Origin: Plasmodium relictum
Taxonomy: Eukaryota; Apicomplexa; Aconoidasida; Haemosporida; Plasmodiidae
NCBI RefSeq assembly: GCF_900005765.1
Contig: NC_041692.1
Coordinates: 1,736,001 to 1,800,000, forward strand
Direction: 5' to 3'
Length of the DNA: 64,000 nt
Position 1 is the first letter of the stretch; every line of letters starts with the position of its first letter. Below are positions 48,875 through 62,560 of this stretch, piece after piece. A model generated the notes under the pieces. That model was not told the origin of the DNA. It made no database searches and worked only from the letters and a program-made list of their open reading frames with translations. Made by a program: the position numbers and the translations under genes.

Positions 48875-51800
48875 ATGAACTTTTGTGATGTAATAAATTT
48901 ATAATCTCAATGAATACAAATAATTTTTTATATTTAAACATTATATTTTATACCGTTAGAAATATTTCAACTTTAGTTTTTGTATTTTTTTTTTTACAAT
49001 ATGTAGTTTCCAATTAGTAACTCAAAAGGAGTATGTCATAGGCAAAGAACTACAGAATACGTTAAAGTATAATAAAAAAAAATAATAATAAATGAATGAA
49101 TAAAAAAAAGTAATTCATCCTTCATATTAATATGACTATATAATGTTCTATTTTTTTCATCTATTTTAGGAAAATAATGGAATAACTAAATTTTTTTTAA
49201 AAGATTTAATAAAAGAATCATCACTAAAAAACAATGATATTGCATCAAATCAAGTGCAAAATAATGAAAATAATTTTCAACAAAATGTAAGCAAATTTAA
49301 ACATTTTTTTTCTCTTGGATAAAAAACAAATAAAAAATATGTATTTCATTTTAATTTAAACTGCAATAGGATAAAAATCAATCTTTTAATGTTTCTTATA
49401 TATGGGAAACTGACACCATAAGTGGACTAAGGTAAATATATGTAATGATATTTGATATAATATTAGAAACATATAAATAGTTACAAATGTATTTTTTTTA
49501 TTTTTTAGGTTCATTAATGTTTTAAATAAGAAAGATAAAAAAAAATTAGGGTTTCAATGTAAATTAAAATAAAAATATCACAAAAAAAAATATATATAAA
49601 GATTTTATCTTAAAACATATATATAAATATATTTTTTTTAAAAGGTATTTATTGCAGAGATAAACAGCTTTTTAAAAAAAAAAGTAGTGTATTATATCAT
49701 ATGGTTACATTTAACCATGGCTTAAAAACAAGTGTTATAGAAGAATTAAAGGTTCCTTTTAATAATTATTATTATTTCTTAATATTTTTTTTTTTAAACT
49801 TCTTTTTTGTATTTCTGATTTTTCATATCCTATGTAAATTAGGAAAATAGTTACAATTCATTGTTTATTTAAATGTTTTTTTATTACAAAAAAAAAAAAA
49901 ATCATCAATATTTTTATTCATATTTAAATAAATTTTAACTTTTGCAATATATTTTTATAATTTTACATTTTTCTTTACATACATTTTTAATTAAATGTAA
50001 ATATATGTATTTTTTCTTTTTTTATTTGATAATAGATTAATGAGAGAAATTCGGACGATAGACTAGATTTTATCAATAATTTCAACGTAGAAAAACCTAT
50101 AACGAAAAAAAAGGAAAATGAAGTTCAAAAAGAATCTGTGAATGATTATAATTTAATTAAACTTGAGATAGAATTTGTCTCAACTTTAAATTTATTAACA
50201 CATGAAGAATTAAAGACACTATTTCTTTTGTTTTTCCCTGAAGATTTATTGTCAGTTAATGAATATATGAATAAAGAAAATATTATTGAAAATTTTTTAT
50301 TAAATATAAATTCAATTTCAAAAAAATATTCTGGAACTATTAAAGAGAGTACATTTAATAAGAATACATATAATAAGATAGTTTACATAAATAATTTTAT
50401 TTTAAATAACTATTTTTAATTATTAAAACAACCTTTTTTTTTTTCAGCATATAATTCGCATATCCTTAATAAAGACGTAAATCACATTACACTAAATGAA
50501 TATTTGAATGAATTAAAAAACACAGCAAAAGCAGAATATAATATAAAATGTGATAAAAGTATCGGAAGTCAAGTTATCATTAATGAATTAATGAATTGTG
50601 AAAATAAAATTTACGAAGAAAAGGACACTTATGAAGGAGATAAAAAAATTGTATCAGAGTCAGGAACAGAAAATGAAAATGTAGCAACCAAAGATATAGA
50701 AAAAAGTAAAAAAGTAATACCAGAAGAAAATAAAAAAGAAATAATAGAAGATAATAAAAAAGAAATAATAGAAGATAATAAAAAAGAAATAATAGAAGAT
50801 AATAAAAAAGAAATAATAGAAGATAATAAAAAAGAAATAATAGAAAATAAAAAAGAAATAGTAGAAAATAAAAAAGAAATAATAGAAGAAAATAAAAATA
50901 ATATAATAGAAAAAAGCCAAAATAATATAATAGAAAATAATAATAAAAAAAATAAAAAAGAAATTATCAAATCAAATGAAAAAAATCATATAATAATAAA
51001 TATAAACGATTATGATATTTTTAAACACAATGATAAGTTATTCATTAATTTAACAGCACATAAAGAAAAAGAAGATAATAAACAAAATATGGAAAAAGAA
51101 GCTTTTTTAATAATTAATAATTCTGCAATTAATAATGAAAATAATGATATAGAAGTAAACTCAACTAGCAACCACTTAGAAAATATAAATACTCAGAGAA
51201 ATACGATCACTGATCATAGCAAAGAAAATGTTATAGGTGTTTTATTAAATATGAATAACAAAATAAAAAAAAACAAAAATAGAAATGAAACTAAAAAAAA
51301 AATTATTACAAATGTGCACAAAAAATCGAGAAAAAATGAAAAAAATTCATTACATGAAAAACTAAAAATAGATAATTTAGGCAAAAGAAGCTCATTTCAA
51401 GAAACTTTAATGGAAGAAATTTCAATTCAAGAAAATTTTATAAAAGAAAGTTCAATAAATGAAAATTTAATGGAAGATAATTTAATTGAAAATAATTTAG
51501 ATAAGGAGAATAATAGTTTAAATTTAAATAAAAAAAAATATATTTTAGAAAATCATAAGAAAAACTATTATATAGAAAACTTCGATAACAATATAAATAA
51601 ATGTATAAATAGTGTAGATATAGAAACAAATAATAATAGCGCAAAAGATAATTTATGTATTTATAACAATAACTTACCCTATATGAAAAACAATGTAAAA
51701 GGTGATGATATAAATGATAATAAAAGTAAAATAGAAAATAATCATATAAACAATGCTGAAAGTACAATTAAAATTAATGAAGTAAATAATACTGAAAATA

Positions 51801-52378
51801 ATTTAAATTTAAACGACTTTAATTTAAAAAATACAAATGGTACATCTGTAAGAAAGATTAATTATGAAAAAAAAAACATTAATAATAATAATATATTAGT
51901 AAATCATGAGAACAGTAATTGTATCTTAAGTATGAAAGAAATAAAAAAAAAAAGAACGATATCAAATAAAATACTAAAAGAAAATGAAAAGCAAAAAATA
52001 GAATATGGTATTTTATTTAGAAGAAAAAGAAACGTAAAAAGTACATATAGTACAAAATTTTTAGAAGAAAAAAAAATAATGAACATTAAGAAAAAGCACA
52101 CAAAAAAAATAAGAAAGATTAAAAAACCAACATACATTAATTATGAAAAAAATATTTGTAATTTTGTAGGTAAAAAAAAGATACTATCAACTAGAGAAAA
52201 ACATAAAAAAAAAATGACAAACAAATCAAAAAGGAAGAAAATTGAAAATAGCTGTACCTTTTTAATTAAGGAAATCAAGCAATTATGCAATTTATCTAAA
52301 GAAAACATAATTCAACATAATGATGTAAATTTATTGTGCACACGTTCTTACCGACTATCAAGATATGTAAAAAAATGA
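48875..52378 (+). CDS. C2H2-like zinc-finger protein with low-complexity body (eight exons)
   Basis: Predicted exons are 48875-48889, 49007-49066, 49170-49286, 49370-49431, 49509-49558, 49645-49751, 50036-50348 and 50448-52378, all in phase (about 884 aa). The family was not recognised. Exons 4-6 encode SYIWETDTISGLRFINVL, then a finger LGFQCIYCRDKQLF...VLYHMVTFNHGL with C102, C105, H120 and H126 (C-x2-C-x14-H-x5-H), well placed for one zinc ion. Two of the ligands lie across an exon junction. Exon 7 holds a helical segment (LTHEELKTLFLLFFPEDLLS). Exon 8 is Asn/Lys/Glu-rich with at least four copies of an 8-residue repeat (EIIEDNKK) and a strongly basic C-terminus (ILFRRKRNVKSTYS, KKHTKKIRKIKKPTY), suggesting nucleic-acid or nuclear association. 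The 15-base first exon and the exon 7 donor (gtacat at 50,349) are the weakest parts. A DNA/RNA-binding role is inference. Confidence 0.7.
50721..50905 (+). repeat. In-frame 24-base tandem repeat coding EIIEDNKK
   Basis: A 24-base unit (gaaataatagaagataataa plus aaaa) is repeated about four times and followed by shortened 21-base versions (EIIENKK, EIVENKK, EIIEENK). It lies in exon 8 of the zinc-finger gene. Near-identical copies imply recent slippage or unequal exchange, so length polymorphism between isolates is likely. Confidence 0.95.
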
Positions 52379-52414
52379 AATCTTATATTAAATCTTCAAA
52401 TTAATTTAAAATAT

Positions 52415-52452
<38 letters not shown>

Positions 52453-53140
52453 TACTCTTCAATTTTTTTTAAGAACATTAGAAAAAATATATATTTTTTT
52501 TTTTAATTTTTTTCCTTTATTTGTCATAATTTATTTTTACATATTTTAAAATAAAAATATATTTTTAAAAGATAGCAATTAGTAATATATAACAACCGTC
52601 CCTGCCTATATATATATTTAATTAATTCATATAAATTACTATTTCATTAGGGTTTTGCTTACAATTATCCTAATTTTATAATTTTTTATATATTGTTTTG
52701 CATGTGATTTTTTTTTTTTTTTTTTATATTCAAAAAATTATTAGTACAATTTATCGTTTCTCTTTTTTTACAAAATTTTTTTAATTAAAAATAAAAAAAA
52801 GAATATAAAGAAAATGAAACTGAAAGATACTAGTAATAAATGAATATATATATTTGAATTATTTTAATTTGTATGTTAATCTTTAACTAAAATACAAATA
52901 AAAAAAATAATATAAAAAAAATATTTAGCTAAGTTTTATATATATAATATTTTAAAAAAATCAATATGTACTAACATCAGATGAGCAAAATAGAATAATT
53001 CACAAATTAGATTTTAATATTATATTGTTAAATCTTATAATTTAAAAAATTTGTTTTAACTTATAAGCTATCCAAATTTTACATAACCAATGATAATAAT
53101 TTGTTTTAAAATACAAAAAATTATTAAATAAGAAAAAAAA
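52379..53140. other. Intergenic region: zinc-finger gene 3' flank and Rab2 promoter
   Basis: This spacer includes an exceptional T run of 34 bases at 52,418-52,451 and further T-runs. No gene is recognised. Confidence 0.75.
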
Positions 53141-54430
<1,290 letters not shown>

Positions 54431-55150
54431 ATTTTTAAAATCAGCATTGCATGCTTTTTTACAGTTGTTCTTTATACTTTCCTTTTAATTAAATATTATT
54501 CTTAAAATGATAAATTAAAAACAATTTAAAAAAAATTTTTATTTTAATGAATATATATTACATAATTTTTTATATTGTTCTTGCTTTTTTTTCTTTTTTA
54601 GTGTCTATATAATAATTTGTCCCTTTTTATTCAAAAATGAATTTTTTTTTTACATTTTGAGATATATTTAAATTTTTTTATTAAATTTAAAAAATGGAAA
54701 AAAAAAAAAAAATACATATAATATTCAAGTTTTTCTTCTTTCTTACAATAATAACTGAAAAATTACAGATTTTAAAAAGAAAAATAAGTAAAATGATAAT
54801 TTCATTTTATTGTGCATAAAAATGCTTAAAGAAAAAAAAATATAAAAAAATAAGCACGAATACATATGTATGCTTTATCACATATTTATTTAATTAAAAA
54901 GAAAAAAGAATAAAGAGAGATATATAATAAAAAAAAGATGATTTTATATCTATTTTATAAATAATTTAATTATTTCTTTTCATTTGTATCTAAGTATTCT
55001 TTATATAAATTTTATTTAATAACTGTATGTTTTTGTAATTTTCTTATATTAATCATATAGGTGCAATATTACTATCTTATTATATATTGTTTTTATTAAA
55101 ATTTTACATTATGTGAAATTTTTTGATATTCATATATCTTTTTATTCAAA
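54431..55150. other. Convergent 3' intergenic region
   Basis: This spacer lies between the 3' ends of Rab2 (+) and the basic/acidic protein gene (-). It is A+T-rich with poly(A) tracts. No gene is seen. Confidence 0.75.
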
Positions 55151-56260
55151 TTAAGTACTTTGAATTGTATCATAACTGTGTACACTACAATGATGTAAAA
55201 AATCATTTCCATAAATATCCTCAAAATAATCACTATGAAAATCTTTATCAATAAAATCATTCTCACTACTTACTTCACTCGTAGAATCATATGAGGATGA
55301 ATAATTTTCATTTAAGTAATTCGCGCAATATATATTCTGCTTCATTGTTGTTTCTGTATTATAAATCTCATATATTTTCTTTTTTTCTTTTTTTCTTTTT
55401 TTATTTATTGTTTTTTTATCTTCCTTTTGTTCAAAATTTACATCGATTCTATTATCATTTTCACTTTCAATATATTCATCACTGTGCTCTGAAGGGATGT
55501 CTATTTCTACATTTGCACTACTATTTTTTTTTTTCTTCAAATGGTACTTTAAAAATTTGTATTCTTCAGATTTTTTATAAGTAGTTGCATTTATATATCC
55601 ATTATATAAGTAACAATTTTTTATACTTTCATTTGCTTCGTCTTCATCATATTCTATGTTTTCAAAGGATGATGTGTCATTTTCTAAATAAGAGCTACTA
55701 GTCAATCTATCAATTTCTTTAATTCTGCTATAGTCACTAAATTGTGTTGTATTATAATCCGACTCAAAGCTAAAGGCTTTGTTGTTCAGAAGCAAAGAAT
55801 TATTATGCTCATTCTGTAAATATGCTCCACCATAAAGATCAATTACATAATGTTCATTTGGCTCCAATACACATGAACTTTCAAGGCATTTATGTACCTT
55901 ATCTTTTGTTATTCTATATTTTTTTTTTTTAGTATCGCAGGTTCCAATTTTATATTTTTCTAATGTTCCATTATTAAGTTTGTTTTTTAAGGAAAAATGA
56001 TAAAAATGTAGTTTTAAATCACTAATATTATAATTTTTATTATACAACCTTGCAAATGTATTAAAAATATATTTAACATAGAGATTATTTACCAATTTTT
56101 TAGTTAATTTATTTAAAATTTTATTAAAGTAATTACCAAGAATAAAATTAAAAACCGTTTTAAATTTTTTTCTTATTTTTCTAATTTTTAGTCGTGACTT
56201 TTTTAATCTTTGTTTTCCCAGTAATTTATCTAACATCCTTGAAAAATTATTCCATGACAT
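55151..56260 (-). CDS. Uncharacterised protein with very basic N-terminus and acidic C-terminus
   Basis: This single-exon frame encodes 369 residues and was not matched to a family. Residues 1-75 are Lys/Arg-rich amphipathic helix (MLDKLLGKQRLKKSRLKIRK, then NKILNKLTKKLVNNLYVKYI) with no signal peptide or true membrane span, consistent with RNA or acidic-membrane binding. The centre has a few ordered-looking stretches (KVHKCLESSCVLEPNEHYVI, DLYGGAYL) with several Cys. The second half is Ser/Asp/Glu/Asn-rich and acidic, broken by a short basic patch (KKTINKKRKKEKKKIYEIY). The start at 56,260 is the first Met of the frame, preceded by T/A-rich leader. P. falciparum has a minus-strand gene of unknown function after Rab2 (from memory). 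Function is unknown. Confidence 0.8.
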   Translation of the reverse strand: MSWNNFSRMLDKLLGKQRLKKSRLKIRKIRKKFKTVFNFILGNYFNKILNKLTKKLVNNLYVKYIFNTFARLYNKNYNISDLKLHFYHFSLKNKLNNGTLEKYKIGTCDTKKKKYRITKDKVHKCLESSCVLEPNEHYVIDLYGGAYLQNEHNNSLLLNNKAFSFESDYNTTQFSDYSRIKEIDRLTSSSYLENDTSSFENIEYDEDEANESIKNCYLYNGYINATTYKKSEEYKFLKYHLKKKKNSSANVEIDIPSEHSDEYIESENDNRIDVNFEQKEDKKTINKKRKKEKKKIYEIYNTETTMKQNIYCANYLNENYSSSYDSTSEVSSENDFIDKDFHSDYFEDIYGNDFLHHCSVHSYDTIQST

Positions 56261-59200
56261 CTTTTTATTGCTATTTTAAAAATTTATTTTTTCTTATCTT
56301 TAATCATAATTATTTTTTTTAAAGACATAAAAATTATAAAAGAAAAGATAAAGATGAATAAAGTGACTATATAGAACAAAATGGTTATTTAAAATATTAA
56401 AAGCAAGCAAAAAATTAAATTTTCACTATAAAAAATTTACGTATTTGAGTCATACTTTAAATAAAATTACTTTTATTTAATATCATTAAAAAATATATAT
56501 ATAAATAAATGAAGGCAATAGTTTGAAAAGGTTAAATTATAAAGATATGTAATTTAAGACAAAAATAAACAAATACTTTATTTTTTTCTAAAAAGGAATT
56601 TATGGTATTTACTTTTTTATGTAAAAATGTAAGATAGCCTATAAAAAAAAAAGAACAGTTAGAATCCATAACTGCTCTACACAAAAATCATATTTTTTCA
56701 ATAAATAAACAAGGAATAAGCTAAATTTAATTTATATAAACTTAAATTTTTATTTCTTTTTTAATAAAATAGCTTTTTACCAATGAGCTCTTTTCGTTAA
56801 TATTCACATTAAAAGTATATATATATTTTTTTGTGTGCAAAAAAAAAAAAAAAAAATTAATCGTATACAAAATATGGCTTGCCCTCTAGAAGAAATAAAA
56901 TTATTTGGGAATCCAATATTAAATTAAAAAAACTATTATTCAATAGTTTAATTCAAAATATTTACAAGAGTAGGAGAATCTTAGGTACTAACCTCATTTA
57001 TAAAGGAGTGAAATGAAAATGATTTCTTTATTTTGGGCTCCTTTAAGATCTAAAAATATAAAATTTTATCAATGTTTCTAAATTCAATATACATTAACAA
57101 TATTCAAAGATAAATATATGAATCCTCATGAATATTTTCCGTAAGTAAACATGCACGTACATAATATTTATGATCAATTGTGAATAATCGCCCTATTTTT
57201 ATGAAATAATTGACATTAAAAAATTGAAATAATTTAATTTCTTTAAAAAATATATATCATTACATATATTTTAAAATTTTTTGGTGACGTGTTTTTTTAA
57301 TTCCTATTAACTTATAAAGGAAAACTACTTCTAAATATTGAAAAAGAATGAAATTAAAAAATGAAAAAAATAAAAAAAATTTTCACAAGCAAATATATTT
57401 TTCTATTTAATATATTTTTTTTACAATAATTTATAAATCATAGGATAACTTCTTTTTTATAATACATAAAATATATATCAATATTTTTATAATTATATAA
57501 GAAGAAAAATATTTATTCATTACGTTGTAAATTATATGTTAGCTCTGTTCTATTATCCCATTTAAAATATAATATATACTCAAAAGTTTTATTATTATTA
57601 AAACATAAAAATGATGATAATATATGAAAGATATAAAGGTGTTTATCTATTAAAATTAAAAAAAAGTATATTTAATTTTTTTCTTCATGCATCTCAAAGA
57701 TATATACATTTATATATAATTCTTAAAATTAAGTAGCGGATATACTATAAAGAATTTTAACTATAGATAATCAAGTAACAATGATTATTAACAATGAATA
57801 TATTTTTATCATTATTATGTTAGTAACAGTAAATATATGAATTTTTGTTATTTTGTTATTTTCTTATTACAGGTATATTCATCATTTCAAATTATATTAT
57901 AATTATAACAATTATAATAAATAAATATATATATGTAATATATGTATGTAAAATGAAAAAAATAAAATAAAATTCCCTTCAATTATATGTGTACAACTTA
58001 TATTTCTTCAATTTTAATGAAACTTATTCATTTTTGTATGGAATTGTTTAAACATTTACACAAAAAATGAGAGTTTTTCTAAAATAATTTAAATGTTTTT
58101 TTATCATTTTTTTAACAAATAAAAATAATATTTATTAAATGTTTATTTAAAGAAGATAAAAAAACATAATTTTTAGAGCAAGTATTCTTAATAATTAGAA
58201 ACTCAACCAATAAATATTTTCCATTTTAAATATAGAAGTTTTTATTTTATGGCAAAGTAAAAAAATTTCGAGAATTAAACTTTGATTAATAGATAAATTA
58301 TTAAATTTTATTTCAAGAGATTGATTTTTAAAAATAGAAAAAGGTTTTTATTGTTATATTATCATCTCTTTATAATTACGTAGGGTACTAGAAATTTCTA
58401 CATTAAAAATTATTTTTTGCTCTTATGAAACGCACAATTTTAATAAACTTATAAGTTACTTTTTATTTTTTTCTCTGTTCTTGAATTTGCATTTTGTTTT
58501 AAACATTTATATTTTAAAAATTTTGTCTTATGTTTTTTATTTTATTATAACAGAAGTATTATCTTTATAATTTTTTTTTGAATATACATAAATTAATAAA
58601 GTTAGAAAAAAATAAATTGTTGGGATAGTTCATATGTATGTGTATAATAATATTTCTAATTTTAACATAGTAATATAATTACCTAAAATAACTATCAAAA
58701 AGGAGCTGAAATAAATGATTTATTTTCATATTGTTATTGTGTTGATAATCTTAGGTGAAATTTACAAATAAAAAATCTAAGAATATTTTAATAATTAAAA
58801 ATTAACAAGAAAGATATGTTACATCTCAAAAAGATGTTAAATTGAGAAATATTTATTTTTTAATTTAGATTTTTTATATAATAACAACCAATAATAAAGA
58901 AAACATAAATGGTATTTAAGTAATAGCATAAAAATACTTCAATTTAATAGTAAAGAAACGACATAATGAGATAAATATAACAAAAAAATATTCTTGTAAT
59001 TATTCCTTAATTTAAACTTTAAGAAAGTTTATTAAATATCAAAAACTGGGAAAATTAAATGTATATTTTTGTTGATTTCACATTATTTTATACTTATTTT
59101 TGACGAAGTATTAAATTAGATAATAAATTGATATTTTAAAACACAAAATTTTAACAAATCTAAATTTCGTAAGCGTATACAATGTACTTATTCATGAACA

Positions 59201-60829
59201 CTTCCAACTAAAGGTTTACTAATTTTCAATATAAAAACTTTATTTGTTGCAAAAATATAATTCAAAACATTAGAATATATGGATAATAGTTAAAATATTA
59301 ATAAATAGGATTCTGTGAATGTAAACAATTCTAAGAAAAAAATGTCGCCAAAAAATATATTAGAAAAAACTACATCTCTTATTTCTCATAAGAAAAAATT
59401 CATAAGACTAATTTAGTAAATGTTATTCACTAAAATTTTTGTTTCTTGAAAAACAAAAATATTGTTAATCATAAATATAAAAAATATAGTAGATCATTAT
59501 TAATGAAAATGATAAGAAGGTTCAAGTGAAATAAAGAATTTAAATTAAAATTTTTTTTTTTGCTTTTCTCTAATTGAATTAGATTGAATCAGTATAAAAA
59601 CGATATTTTTTAATGTATTTTAAAAAAAGTAGAAAAAAGAAAAATATATATTAAGAAATTTATCATTAAAAGATATAATTCTTTTCCTATACTCATTAAA
59701 GCATCTGACAAAATGGAATATTTTTAAAAGTAATTATGCAAAAGTGAAATCATAAAATTATTTCTTTTTATACGATTTTTATACCTTCATAAATATATCC
59801 TACTTTATATATTATTAAGTATTTATATTTTTTGAAATTGGTACAAGAGTAAATGAAAAAAATACAAAAGAAAAGATATTTGGAAAGTGATTAAAAAAAG
59901 TAAAATATATAATTTCTTCATAAAAAAAAAAGGATTAAGTCCAAACATTAGTTTAACGCTTGGTCTATAATGAATATATATAATTTGTATATTTTCATAG
60001 ATATATAAAACGTGATTTTTTAATTTAAAACATGTTTTTTAACTAAATTGATATGTTGTATTCCACTAATAAAATGTTTATAGTATGAATATTTATTATT
60101 GTTTCTCTTTTTTTTTTTATATATGTGTTAATTGTCATAGTAAAATTAAATATCATAATATTTTATTGGATGCAAAATAAATTTACTATGTTTATTGTAC
60201 TTTTTTATTATTAGCGTCATACAATTTAAACTATTAATTTACTATATTATCTCATAATTTTTATTAAAAATTATAATTTATATGTTCTGTAAATATCTAC
60301 ATATTAAAAAAAAAATTATATAACTAGAAAAGAATCTTAAATAAAATTAAAAATGTGTATATTTTTATGTTTGATATAAGATTTCTTCTTATACAAAAAT
60401 ATGAATCATTATTATTTTTAGCTTTTAATTTTATCTAGATTTAAATAACGAGAAGACTTGTATATAAGTTCATTATTATTTTTTATACCAACACAACTAG
60501 ATAAAAAGTATTATTTTTCATGTGTTAAAGACGCTATTATATGAAACGAATATTATACTTTAACATATCATCTTACTGTATCGTTGTATAAAGTATTTTT
60601 TATTCAACCTTTAAAATGTTATATATATTATATTTTCATTTGATATGTCCAATTTATTTAAAATTTTTTAATTATTTACTAATTTAACTTATTACATATT
60701 TATATAAAAAAAGAGATGAAACCCATTTAACAATTTATTTTAATATTTATGTTTACTTATATATATTCAATTCTTATAACTACTTTACATCTTTATTTCA
60801 ATATATTACTTAATATTAATAGTTAAAAT
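56261..60829. other. Gene-free A+T-rich region between the last gene and the repeat block
   Basis: No supported ORF occurs on either strand in about 4.6 kb. The first kilobase should hold the promoter of the gene ending at 56,260; GTGCA cores occur near 56,835 and (reverse) 57,152. One G/C-richer structured element lies at 57,001-57,045. The rest is A+T-rich sequence without recognisable content, resembling a pericentromeric spacer. Confidence 0.65.
57001..57045. ncRNA. Candidate structured RNA element
   Basis: TAAAGGAG (57,001-57,008) pairs perfectly with CTCCTTTA (57,038-57,045). Inside it GAAAT (57,010-57,014) pairs with ATTTC (57,022-57,026), leaving an asymmetric internal loop ending in GGG. 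The island (G/C about a third) is clearly richer than its surroundings. No known RNA family was recognised; strand is undetermined. Confidence 0.2.
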
Positions 60830-62560
60830 AAAATAAAATTAAATATTATTAAATTATATTATTAATTAATTACAATATTTTATATTTAATTATTTGATTA
60901 AAAAATTAATTTATTTATTTCATATAATTAATTATTGAAATTAATTTTATATAAAATTCTTATACTATTAATATAAATAATAATATTAATTTTTAATATT
61001 TATTGTTTTAAAATTTATTTATTTTTTTTATAATTAACTCAATATTTTATATTATTTAATTATTAAATCATTTTATTTTAATTAAATAATTATAAGGGTC
61101 ATATATTGTTTTTATTAACATTTAATTAATGTTAATTTTAAATTAATATATTTTTTAATTGATTTATTTTATTTTATATTTTTTATAAATTAATTTATAT
61201 GCTTGTGGTATAATTATTAGTAAATATTTTATATTCTAATGATATTTTATTGGGTATTTAATATACTAATTATATTTTATTAATATATATTAAATTTATT
61301 TAATATTTTTTCAATATTTTATTACCTATTTTATTAGTCACGCATTTAAAAATTATAAAATTTATTATTTATTTTTAATTAATATATTAAATTATATAAT
61401 AAACTTGTTTAATATTTATTATTAATATTTATTTTTTCTACTAAAATATATATTAATTTTTATTGAATTAATTATTTTAAAATAATAATTATTGAACAAT
61501 ATTATATATTTTATAGAGTAATTTATGTATATATATTTATTTAATTAATTAATTAATTATATATAATAAATTTATTTATTTCATTTGTTATTTATTATTT
61601 TATTTAATATATTATTTATTTATTTATTTTATTAATTATTTAATTTAATTACAATTATTTAGATAATTAATTTAATTATATTAATTTATATATTTTATTA
61701 TAATTATTTGTGTAATTAATTTATTTATTTTATTATAATTATTTATTTTTATTAATTTATTTTATCAATAGTTTACTTTTATTGTATTTACTTATATAAT
61801 TGATTTATTTATTTCATATAACTTTATTATATTATTATGCATTAATTAATTTATTTTAATATATTTATTTATTTATTATATTTAATTAATTAATTATTTT
61901 AATATATTTAATTAATTAATTGTTTTTTTTATTTATTATATTATATTATATTACATTATATTTATTTAATTAATTGTTTTTTTATTTATTATATCATATT
62001 TATTTAATTACTTATTTATTTATTTATTATATTATATTTATTTAATTACTTATTTATTTATTTATTATATTATATTTATTTAATTACTTATTTATTTATT
62101 ATATTATATTATATTATATTTATTTAATTACTTATTTATTTATTATATTATATTATATTTAATTAATTAATTATTTTAATATATTTAATTAATTAATTGT
62201 TTTTTTATTTATTATATTATATTTATATAATTATTTATTTATTTATTATATTATATTTATATAATTATTTATTTATTTATTATATTATATTTATATAATT
62301 ATTTATTTATTATATTATATTATATCAATTATTTATTTATTATATTATATTATATTAATTAATTATTTATTTACTATATTATATTATATCAATTATTTAT
62401 TTATTATATTATATTAATTAATTATTTATTTACTATATTATATTATATCAATTATTTATTTATTATATTATATAATTGTTTATTTATTATATTATATTTA
62501 TATAATTAATTATTTTATTATTATATTTATATTTTATTTATTTGTTATATATATTTGTTC
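60830..62560. repeat. Centromere-like T-rich tandem-repeat block
   Basis: About 1.7 kb is almost devoid of G and C, most extremely at 61,500-62,520 where whole 60-base lines have none. Imperfect tandem units are evident. Units of about 38 bases around tatttaattacttattta occur at 61,980-62,160, units of about 34 bases around atataattatttatttatt at 62,215-62,300, and tattatattatatcaatta units at 62,310-62,470. Plasmodium centromeres are 2-3 kb cores of about 97% A+T with imperfect tandem repeats in a large gene-free interval, which this matches. Identity as the centromere is inferred from composition and setting. Confidence 0.6.
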
